NCBI RefSeq assembly: GCF_022899355.1
Contig: NZ_JALJCK010000008.1
Location: 124,001-188,000, forward strand
Direction: 5' to 3'
DNA: 64,000 nt
From: Shinella yambaruensis
GTDB taxonomy: Bacteria; Pseudomonadota; Alphaproteobacteria; Rhizobiales; Rhizobiaceae
Below the pieces are notes generated by a model that saw only the letters and a program-made list of their open reading frames with translations, made no database searches and was not told the origin of the DNA. The translations under genes and the position numbers were made by a program. Below, piece after piece: positions 53,872 through 60,388 of the stretch (position 1 is its first letter; each line of letters starts with the position of its first letter).

Positions 53872-53887
53872 GTTGACAGCTGTCAAC
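53872..53887. promoter_or_regulatory. parS-type centromere site 2 (repABC family)
   Basis: GTTGACAGCTGTCAAC, identical to site 1 and 651 bases from it, about 400 bases upstream of repA. Confidence 0.85.
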
Positions 53888-54062
53888 GCGGGCCACGGTG
53901 GGGAAGGGCGGGGAAGAGAATCGGCGGCGGCGGCAGGGGATTTCTCGCCGGCCCGGCGGAACGGCCGTCCGGCGCGCCGCGGGGCGGAGTCAGAATCCGG
54001 TGGATGACGCGCCGCGGCAAGCCGCCGGAGTCCTGATTCTCCGGGATTCCGGCCTCTTCCCG

Positions 54063-54078
54063 TTAAGGTTTCGTTAAC
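54063..54078. promoter_or_regulatory. CtrA-box candidate upstream of repA
   Basis: TTAA (54063-54066), seven bases, then TTAAC (54074-54078): an exact match to the TTAA-N7-TTAAC consensus of the cell-cycle regulator CtrA in alphaproteobacteria. It lies about 208 bases before the repA start. Confidence 0.6.
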
Positions 54079-54285
54079 CAAAAAACGCTTGACGCGACTC
54101 GGAACCTGTCCCACCGTCTGTTACGGAACCGGGCGAAGATTGTGATTTTCGCCGTAACTGCCAGAAGCCTCTGTAGATTTTCCCGCCCGCGCATTTCCCC
54201 GGGGTGGAGAATCGGAGAGAGTATAGGCAAGGCGATCCACCGGGCATGAGGGCCCTTCGGATCGGGGAATGAACGGAGACTGCCG

Positions 54286-55539
54286 ATGGCCAAGCCGTCG
54301 CACACAGCCCTTGGAGAATCCATGTCGACGCTTCGCCCGGCCGACGAAACCATTGCGGAGGATGCGCAGGCGCTTTCCGTGCAGCTCCAGGCCATGCGCG
54401 ACCGGCTGTTCCCGCCGACCTCGCAGAAGACGCTGCGCAGCTTCACCTCGGGCGAGGCGGCGCGGCTGATCGGCGTCTCGGACGGCTACCTCAGGCAGAT
54501 CTCGCTGGCGGGGGAGGGGCCGGAGCTCGCCACCGGCCCGGGCGGGCGGCGCATGTATTCGCTCGCCGACATCGACGCATTGCGCCATCACCTCGCCGAG
54601 CAGGCGCGCGCCAAGGGCAATGCGGCAAAGGCCCGCTCCTATGTGAAATGGCGCGATCCGGCGCGCGGCGAGCACCTGCAGGTCATCTCCGTCACCAATT
54701 TCAAGGGCGGTTCCGGCAAGACGACCTCGTCCGTGCATCTCGCCCAGCACCTCGCCATGACCGGCCACCGGGTGCTGGCCATCGATCTCGACCCGCAGGC
54801 CTCGCTCTCGGCGCTCTTCGGCTACCAGCCGGAGCTCGACCTTGCCGGCAACGACACGATCTACGGCGCGATCCGCTATGACGGCGAGGCCCGCCTCTTG
54901 TCCGCCATCGTGCGAAAAACCTATTTCCACAATCTCGACCTCGTGCCGGGCAATCTGGAACTGCAGGAATTCGAGCATGCGACGCCGCGCGCGCTCGCCG
55001 AGCGGCGGGCAGGGGAGGCGCACGGCCTGTTCTTCACCCGCGTGCAGGCGGCGCTCGCCTCGGTCGCCGACGACTACGACGTCGTCGTCATCGACTGCCC
55101 GCCGCAGCTCGGCTACCTGACGCTGTCGGCGCTGTGCGCCTCCACCTCGGTCATCGTCACCGTGCATCCGCAGATGCTCGACGTCGCCTCGATGAGCCAG
55201 TTCCTGTTCATGACCTCGGACCTGCTCGGCGTGGTGCGCGAGGCGGGCGGCCAGCTGAACTTCGATTTCCTGCGCTACCTCGTCACCCGCTACGAGCCGC
55301 ATGACGGGCCGCAGGCGCAGATCGTCGGCTTCCTGCGCTCGCTCTTCGGCAACCGCGTGCTGACATCGACCATGCTGAAATCCACCGCCGTCTCCGATGC
55401 CGGCCTCACCAAGCAGACGCTCTACGAGGTCGGCCGCGAGAATTTCTCCCGCGGAACGTACGACCGGGCGATGGATTCGCTGGAAGCCGTCAACAGCGAG
55501 ATCGCCCAGCTCGTCCACACCGCATGGGGACGCGCATGA
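54286..55539 (+). CDS. repA: plasmid partitioning ATPase RepA
   Basis: 417 residues from the ATG at 54286 (GGAGA ribosome site); a second possible start is the ATG at 54322. An N-terminal HTH region (FTSGEAARLIGVSDGYLRQI, about 55-74) precedes the ParA deviant Walker A in NFKGGSGKTTSSVHLA (about 137) and VVVIDCPPQLGYL. RepA segregates the replicon with RepB and represses the repABC promoter. Its stop overlaps the repB start. Divergence from other rep alleles defines the incompatibility group but needs database comparison. Confidence 0.97.
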   Translation: MAKPSHTALGESMSTLRPADETIAEDAQALSVQLQAMRDRLFPPTSQKTLRSFTSGEAARLIGVSDGYLRQISLAGEGPELATGPGGRRMYSLADIDALRHHLAEQARAKGNAAKARSYVKWRDPARGEHLQVISVTNFKGGSGKTTSSVHLAQHLAMTGHRVLAIDLDPQASLSALFGYQPELDLAGNDTIYGAIRYDGEARLLSAIVRKTYFHNLDLVPGNLELQEFEHATPRALAERRAGEAHGLFFTRVQAALASVADDYDVVVIDCPPQLGYLTLSALCASTSVIVTVHPQMLDVASMSQFLFMTSDLLGVVREAGGQLNFDFLRYLVTRYEPHDGPQAQIVGFLRSLFGNRVLTSTMLKSTAVSDAGLTKQTLYEVGRENFSRGTYDRAMDSLEAVNSEIAQLVHTAWGRA

Positions 55540-56603
55540 TGACCGGCCGCGACCGCAAGAATTCGATCAAGGCGCTGTTCGGCGGGGACATCCTGCCGGC
55601 CGGAACCGAGCGGGCGCCCGAGACGAAGTCGCTGCCGCCGTCCGCCGAGACGCCCAGCCCGCCGGGTCGCGCCGCCTCCGGCGCCGTGAAGGCGATGGGC
55701 CTGACGCTCTCCTCCATCACCCGCGAGGCGGAGGAGGCGCGCGCGCTGCGCCAGGCCCTGGAGGAGGGCGAGCGCATCGTCGCGCTCGACACCGGCTCGA
55801 TCGACGCCTCCTTCGTCAGCGACCGGCTCTCCGACGAGGAGCGCGACGATCCGGACTTCCTCGCGCTCGTCGAGAGCATGCGCGCGAACGGCCAGCAGGT
55901 GCCGATCCTCGTGCGCCCGGCGGCGGACGGGGCAGGGGAGGGGCGCTACCAGGTTGCCTACGGTCACCGCCGCCTGAAGGCGGCCCGCCGCCTCGGCGTC
56001 AAGGTCAAGGCGATCGTGCGGCCGCTCACCGACGACGAGCTGGTGCTCGCCCAGGGCAAGGAGAATGCCGAGCGGCGCAATCTCAGCTTCATCGAGCGCG
56101 CGCTCTTTGCCCATACGCTGGTCGCGCGCGGCTTCGAGCGCCGGCTCGTCGGCGATGCGCTGGCGGTGCAGAAGAGCGAGCTGTCGCGGCTGCTCCAGGT
56201 GGCCGAGGCCGTGCCGCTGCGCTTCATCTACGCCATCGGCCCGGCGCCGAAGGCGGGGCGCGAGCGCTGGATGGCGCTCGGCGCGCTGTTTTCGGCCGGC
56301 AACGGGGCGGAGATCGAGAAGGCGGACGACGAGACGACCTCGCAGCGCTTTGCGGCGGCGGCGAGCGACGAGCGCTTCCAGATGCTGTTCGACCGGCTGC
56401 TGCGCCCGGCGCGGAAGGCGGCGCCGGCGGCCGAGGAGATCGTGCGGGCCGACGGCGCGCTGCTCGCCAAGCTCGAGCGGAAGGGCAAGGCGGTGCGCCT
56501 TTCCTTCGCGAAGGATGTCGATCCGGCCTTCATTGCGGCGCTGACGGGCCGCCTGCGGGAGGATTATGCGGTCTTTCTTGCCGAAAAGGCGCAGAGGGAC
56601 TGA
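55536..56603 (+). CDS. repB: plasmid partitioning protein RepB (ParB family)
   Basis: 355 residues from the ATG at 55536, overlapping the repA stop. The N-terminus MMTGRDRKNSIKALFG is typical of RepB. ParB/Srx-like motifs include RANGQQVPILVRP and YQVAYGHRRLKAARRLG (the GxRR nucleotide box), and a helix-turn-helix covers GDALAVQKSELSRLLQVAEA. It binds parS and bridges to RepA. The two GTTGACAGCTGTCAAC sites upstream are its likely targets. Confidence 0.97.
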   Translation: MMTGRDRKNSIKALFGGDILPAGTERAPETKSLPPSAETPSPPGRAASGAVKAMGLTLSSITREAEEARALRQALEEGERIVALDTGSIDASFVSDRLSDEERDDPDFLALVESMRANGQQVPILVRPAADGAGEGRYQVAYGHRRLKAARRLGVKVKAIVRPLTDDELVLAQGKENAERRNLSFIERALFAHTLVARGFERRLVGDALAVQKSELSRLLQVAEAVPLRFIYAIGPAPKAGRERWMALGALFSAGNGAEIEKADDETTSQRFAAAASDERFQMLFDRLLRPARKAAPAAEEIVRADGALLAKLERKGKAVRLSFAKDVDPAFIAALTGRLREDYAVFLAEKAQRD

Positions 56604-56681
56604 GCGGAAAGCCACCTGATTCGGCCGTGTGAGCGGCCGGCAAAGACCTGAGAAACCAGCGAAAGGAAACGCGGAGACAAG

Positions 56682-56717
56682 AAAAAAGGCCCCCAAAACG
56701 TCACCATTTCGGAAGCC
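56682..56717 (-). terminator. intrinsic terminator of the ctRNA
   Basis: On the minus strand GGCTTCCGAAA (56717-56707) pairs over 11 positions, with G-U pairs, with TTTTGGGGGCC (56698-56688) around an eight-base loop. Six T residues follow (56687-56682). Confidence 0.7.
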
Positions 56718-56740
56718 CTCTTCTATGTAGCAATTCGAGA
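56682..56740 (-). ncRNA. repABC counter-transcribed RNA (incA-type ctRNA)
   Basis: The repB-repC gap (56604-56864) has the usual repABC organisation, with a small RNA read from the minus strand. Its 3' end is marked by an intrinsic terminator, and a TTGACT hexamer on the minus strand (56761-56766) could be the -35, though the matching -10 (TTCTCT) is poor. The transcript would be about 50-60 nt, as for known ctRNAs. It base-pairs with the repABC mRNA leader of repC and limits RepC synthesis. The 5' end is approximate. Confidence 0.6.
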
Positions 56741-56864
56741 GAATCACTTCCGACAGTCAAAGTCAAGAGTCGTCCGGCCGAGGTGCCGCGCGAAACGAAG
56801 AACTTCGTCTGCCTGATGGCCGGCGTTGACGGGACCTCCTTGCCTCGGAAAAGGGGACCCGACA

Positions 56865-58088
56865 ATGATGGAGCAGATTGCAACGACGCCTTTCGGCGGC
56901 GGACGGATGAGCGCGCGCCTTTTCCTGAGGCAGCGCGCGGCGGCCGAGCGGCAGGAGAAGCTGCGCGCCGGCGCGGGCGGCAATGACGGCGGGCGGGCCG
57001 ACAAGTGGCAGCTCATGCGCGCCGTGACGGAGGCCCGGCGGGCCTACGGCATCGGCGACCGCACGATCAGCGTGCTGGAGGCGCTCGTCTCCTTCGCCAG
57101 CGAGCGCGAGCTCGACGGCACGGCGCCGATCATCGTCTTTCCCTCCAATCGCGAGCTTTCGCTGCGCGCGCGCGGCATGGCCCCGGCGACGATCCGGCGC
57201 CATCTTGCGGCGCTCGTCGAGGCCGGCCTGATCTTCCGCCGCGACAGCGCCAACGGCAAGCGCTTCTGCCGCCGCGACGAGACGGGCGGGCTGGAGGATG
57301 CCTTCGGCTTCGACCTCGCGCCGCTGGCGCTGCGGGCCGGCGAGATCTTCGAGGCGGCGGAGGCCGTCCGGGCGGAGGACCGGGCACAGCGGGCCCTGCG
57401 CGGCGAGGTGACGCTGCACCAGCGCGACATCGCCAAGATCATCGCCACGGCCCTGGAGGAGGGCAGGGGCGGCGACTGGCTCGATTATTCCGCGCGCCTG
57501 GCGGCGCTTGCCGCCGGGCTCGGCCGCCGCGCCGCCCTGGGTCTCCTCACGGATCGGCGCACGGCCTTGCAGCGCCTTCGGGCCGAGGTGGAAAACGCTT
57601 ATCTCTCAAGCCTTTCGGAAGAAGAAATGAGCGGCAGTGACCTTCAGACTGAGCAGCATATACAGAATTCAAACACAGACCAGAATCTTGAATCCTGCGG
57701 CCGAGAAACTCAAACGGCGAAGGCCGTGAACGCGGCAAGGCCCGCGCCGGAGCAGAAGATGGCGATCAGCCTCGACCGGCTGATCAGGCTTTGCCCGGAT
57801 ATCGCCGATTACGGGCGGGACGGGGTGACGAGCTGGGCCGATCTCCTGGCGGCGGCCGATCTCGTGCGCGCCATGCTGGGCATTTCGCCCGATGCCTGGC
57901 GGAAGGCCAAGGCGGCGATGGGCGAGCAGGCGGCCGCGGTGGTGATCGCCGCCCTCCTGCAACGCGGCGAGGCGATCCGCTCGCCCGGCGGATACCTGCG
58001 CGATCTCACGGAAAAGGCCGGCCGCGGGGCGTTCAGCATCTATCCGATGCTGCAGGCGCTGGAACGGGGGGAGGGCAGGCGCATCTAG
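56865..58088 (+). CDS. repC: replication initiator RepC
   Basis: 407 residues from the ATG at 56865 (MMEQIATTPFGGGRM), with an AAGGGGA ribosome site. The N-terminal domain (about 30-170) has winged-helix features (VFPSNRELSLRARGMAPATI, RRHLAALVEAGLIFRRDSAN). The C-terminal domain (about 305-407) reads WADLLAAADLVRAMLGISPD and ends with YLRDLTEKAGRG. A polar linker (about 245-285) is encoded by an AT-rich stretch that is the likely origin. RepC initiates replication in cis. It is controlled by the ctRNA upstream. Confidence 0.97.
   Translation: MMEQIATTPFGGGRMSARLFLRQRAAAERQEKLRAGAGGNDGGRADKWQLMRAVTEARRAYGIGDRTISVLEALVSFASERELDGTAPIIVFPSNRELSLRARGMAPATIRRHLAALVEAGLIFRRDSANGKRFCRRDETGGLEDAFGFDLAPLALRAGEIFEAAEAVRAEDRAQRALRGEVTLHQRDIAKIIATALEEGRGGDWLDYSARLAALAAGLGRRAALGLLTDRRTALQRLRAEVENAYLSSLSEEEMSGSDLQTEQHIQNSNTDQNLESCGRETQTAKAVNAARPAPEQKMAISLDRLIRLCPDIADYGRDGVTSWADLLAAADLVRAMLGISPDAWRKAKAAMGEQAAAVVIAALLQRGEAIRSPGGYLRDLTEKAGRGAFSIYPMLQALERGEGRRI
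57590..57720. other. AT-rich origin (oriV) candidate inside repC
   Basis: This stretch is clearly lower in GC than its surroundings (for example cagcatatacagaattcaaa near 57654). It encodes a polar, poorly ordered linker of RepC. In studied repABC replicons the origin lies within repC at an AT-rich segment, so this is the best candidate. Confidence 0.6.
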
Positions 58089-58130
58089 AGCAGTTTGCCT
58101 TTCCTCGGATCGCGGAAAGGCATCCGGATG
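58085..58130. repeat. rhizobial repeat fragment with hairpin after repC
   Basis: The stretch starts tctagagcagttt like the repeat at 10343. TGCCTTTCC (58096-58104) and GGAAAGGCA (58114-58122) then form a perfect nine-pair stem with a nine-base loop. There is no T-run, so it is not a standard terminator. Confidence 0.5.
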
Positions 58131-58157
58131 CCCGTTGCCAGCCTCGGCCCGAGGCGG

Positions 58158-58406
58158 TCATGCGCGCCAGGCGAGGATCGTCATGACGACAGGTGTGCCG
58201 ACCACGGTGCCGACGATGGTGAACAGGGGCCCATAGATCAGCGCGCTCAGGACGACGAGGGACGCGCATTGCCCGATCCCGTCCTTCAGGCAGTTGTGCG
58301 GATCGCCCTCGAAGAGGCCATAGACGGGAAGAAACAGCCCCGCGACGACCAGGCTGGCGACGAAGGCGAGGATGGCGGACAGGAGCAGGAGACCCAGGGT
58401 GCGCAT
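58158..58406 (-). CDS. small two-TM membrane protein, unknown function
   Basis: 82 residues from the ATG at 58404-58406. Two hydrophobic helices (about 3-30 and 47-78) flank a short polar loop with two cysteines (PHNCLKDGIGQCASL) that could form a disulfide in the periplasm. No family recognised. It is convergent with repC. Confidence 0.6.
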   Translation of the reverse strand: MRTLGLLLLSAILAFVASLVVAGLFLPVYGLFEGDPHNCLKDGIGQCASLVVLSALIYGPLFTIVGTVVGTPVVMTILAWRA

Positions 58407-58979
58407 CCTGCCGGGATATAGCGCTTTTGCGCGCCGATCAACGATCGGCCGCCGCCTTTCGAAAGCAAGGCCTCCTGCCGGGCAGCGGCGGTTGCGCGTC
58501 AACGGAACGGTAATCTGTTTGGGCAAACATGGCTTCCGGGATTGCGCAAACCGACGCCGGCCCGAAGACGGCAGCCAAGGCCGCTTCCCGCGGCATTCCG
58601 CGCTTTGCCTGGCTGTTCCTGCCAATGAAGGATAAGGCAACGTTATCCGCTCTTATTGGGTTTGGACGAGCCGTGCGGAATCTCTCGCTTTTATAATGAA
58701 AAGCGCACTACTCGGTACGCCTGGCCGGAAGCGGCCACGGCTGGATTTGCGCGCACCGTCCTCTGCATCGATCGCTTCGCAGACACGGACTGTCCGGATG
58801 GGGCTTCGGACTGCCGGTGCCGGAACGTTCGGCATGGGGGCTTTGCGGACGCGACGGGCAGGTCGGCGGTGGCGGGGCGGCCTTCCTGAAAAAAGACGGG
58901 GCCGCAGATCCCGTATGTTGCGGGCGGCGCGTTGCGGACCAATATAGAGGGCAAGTTCAACCCGCATTTGGAGCCGGTC
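58407..58979. other. 573-base stretch without a convincing gene
   Basis: It contains an inverted repeat CGCTTTT/AAAAGCG (58686-58705) around ATAATG and scattered short open frames with unusual composition. No clear promoter, RNA or repeat family was recognised. The cbpA promoter probably lies in it. Confidence 0.4.
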
Positions 58980-59876
58980 GTGACAAGTCCCTATGATGTT
59001 CTCGGCGTTTCGCCCGGCGCGACGGCGGCCGAGATCCAGAGTGCGTATCGCAAGCTTGCCAAGAAGCTGCACCCGGACCTCAATCCGGGCGACAAGGCAG
59101 CGGAGGACAAGTTCAAGGAGGTCGCCGCGGCCTATGACCTTTTGGGCGATGCGGACAAGCGCAAGCGCTTCGACGCGGGCGAGATCGACGCCGCCGGCGC
59201 CGAGCGCCCGCCGCGCCAGGGCTATTACCGCGACTATGCCGGCGGGCCGGCGGACCATCCCTATGCGGATGCCTCGGCCTATGCCGACTTCATGGACGGC
59301 GACGACATCTTCGCCGACCTCCTGCGCCGCAGCCAGAAGGGGCGGGCGAACCGGCGCGGCGCGGACCTGCACTACCGGTTGGAGATCGCCTTTGCCGATT
59401 CCATTGCCGGGGCGACGCGGCGCATCACGCTGCCGGACGGCGGCACGCTGGACGTGAAGATCCCGCCGGGCCTGGTCAGCGGCCAGGTGATCCGGCTGAA
59501 GGGCAAGGGGGCGCCGGGCGGCGGCGGGGCGGGCGATGCGCTGATCGAGGTGGAGGTGCTGGCCGATCCGCGCTTCACGCGGGAGGGCGACGACATCACG
59601 CTCGAGCTGCCGGTCTCGCTGGGCGAGGCGGTTCTGGGCGGCCGGGTGCGGGTTCCGACGGCCACGGGCGCGGTGACGATGACGGTTCCGAAGGGCTCGA
59701 ACACGGGCACGACGCTGCGGCTGAAGGGCAAGGGGGCGCCGCGCCGGGGCGGGGGCTTCGGCGACCAGCTGGTGCGTCTGAAGGTGGTTCTGCCGAGCCC
59801 GCCGGACCCGGCGCTGGAGGCCTTCGTGGCCGGCTGGGCGAAGGGGCAGGCGTTCAATCCGCGTGAGGAGGCCTGA
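58980..59876 (+). CDS. cbpA: CbpA-like DnaJ-family co-chaperone
   Basis: 298 residues from a GTG at 58980 (GGAG ribosome site). The J domain comes first (YDVLGVSPGATAAEIQSAYR, with HPD in KKLHPDLNPGDK, about residue 36). A Gly/Tyr/Asp-rich linker with no zinc-finger cysteines follows, then two DnaJ C-terminal beta domains (IAFADSIAGATRRITLPDGG, LPVSLGEAVLGGRVRVPT). This is the class II/CbpA layout. It stimulates DnaK and may bind curved DNA in E. coli. The next gene encodes its modulator. Confidence 0.9.
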   Translation: MTSPYDVLGVSPGATAAEIQSAYRKLAKKLHPDLNPGDKAAEDKFKEVAAAYDLLGDADKRKRFDAGEIDAAGAERPPRQGYYRDYAGGPADHPYADASAYADFMDGDDIFADLLRRSQKGRANRRGADLHYRLEIAFADSIAGATRRITLPDGGTLDVKIPPGLVSGQVIRLKGKGAPGGGGAGDALIEVEVLADPRFTREGDDITLELPVSLGEAVLGGRVRVPTATGAVTMTVPKGSNTGTTLRLKGKGAPRRGGGFGDQLVRLKVVLPSPPDPALEAFVAGWAKGQAFNPREEA

Positions 59877-59878
59877 TC

Positions 59879-60160
59879 ATGGCGATGAGCAAGGAGGCGT
59901 TCCTGGAGAGCGCCGGGCTGAAGGGGCAGGTTGTGGACGTGTGGATCGCGCAGGAATGGCTGGTGCCCGAGCAGACGCCGTCGGGCCCGCGGTTCCGGGA
60001 GATCGACATCGCCCGGGCACGTCTGATCCTGGAGCTGCGCGCGGGCCTCGGCGCGAACGATGCCGGCATCGACGTCATCCTGCACCTGATGGACCAGCTG
60101 CACGGCATGCGCCAGGCGCTCGACGCCCTGCGAAGGCACGTCGGCGAGACTAGGGACTGA
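59879..60160 (+). CDS. cbpM: CbpM-like chaperone modulator
   Basis: 93 residues starting two bases after the cbpA stop. The helical MerR-like fold reads FRE​IDIARARLILELRAGLG, then DVILHLMDQLHGMRQALDAL, as in CbpM proteins that bind the J domain of CbpA and block its action on DnaK. Two ATG codons (59879, 59885) could start it. Assignment is by position, size and pattern. Confidence 0.85.
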   Translation: MAMSKEAFLESAGLKGQVVDVWIAQEWLVPEQTPSGPRFREIDIARARLILELRAGLGANDAGIDVILHLMDQLHGMRQALDALRRHVGETRD

Positions 60161-60181
60161 CGGCGCGCAGCCGCGGCTGAC

Positions 60182-60280
60182 GGAGGGGAGCGGGAATCGA
60201 ACCCACCCGGGACAGGCGCGCTGCCCCGACCGGATTTGACATCCGGCCCCGCGCGACTTCAGGCAGGGCCTTGCGTCTCC
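60182..60280 (-). tRNA. selC-like tRNA-Sec sequence, probably degenerate
   Basis: On the minus strand the 3' two thirds closely follow bacterial tRNA-Sec. A stem GCCGGA/TCCGGT encloses a loop with anticodon TCA. A seven-pair long variable arm (GGGGCAG/CTGTCCC) follows, then a T arm GTGGG-TTCGATT-CCCGC and an acceptor strand TCCCCTCC. Departures are G in place of the universal U33, GTCA in place of a G-CCA end, and a 5' half (GGAGACGC onward) that pairs only partly with the acceptor strand and forms a poor D stem. It may be a pseudogene or a remnant. Confidence 0.5.
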
Positions 60281-60388
60281 ATCCGGCGGATGCAGGGCGG
60301 ACTGGTCTGTCGATCTGATCGAAATGGACGCTGCCCCGCGGTCCGGTCCGCGATAGGAAGGGCCGAGGCACGGGGAGTGGATCGGCAG

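Larger units (their letters stand above)
53786..54213. promoter_or_regulatory. repA upstream region with a cluster of CcrM (GANTC) sites
   Basis: Twelve GANTC sites lie in 428 bases, starting at 53786, 53804, 53827, 53846, 53918, 53987, 53993, 54028, 54035, 54045, 54096 and 54209. A rough base-composition estimate would predict one or two. The stretch also holds parS site 2 and a CtrA-type box. It is the 505-base gap between the WGR gene and repA; no gene is visible in it. Confidence 0.7.

Noticed and set aside
58096-58122. Terminator for repC
   Set aside because: The nine-pair stem is perfect, but no T-run follows, and the sequence belongs to a repeat also seen at 10343.
58686-58705. Inverted repeat CGCTTTT/AAAAGCG containing TATAAT as a promoter-operator for cbpA
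   Set aside because: The best -35-like hexamer (TTGGAC at 58662) is 24 bases away, too far, and the site is about 290 bases from the gene.
60182-60280. Attachment site of an integrated genetic island at the tRNA-Sec-like sequence
   Set aside because: No integrase gene or direct repeat was seen nearby, so the idea is kept only as a possibility under the tRNA-Sec finding.
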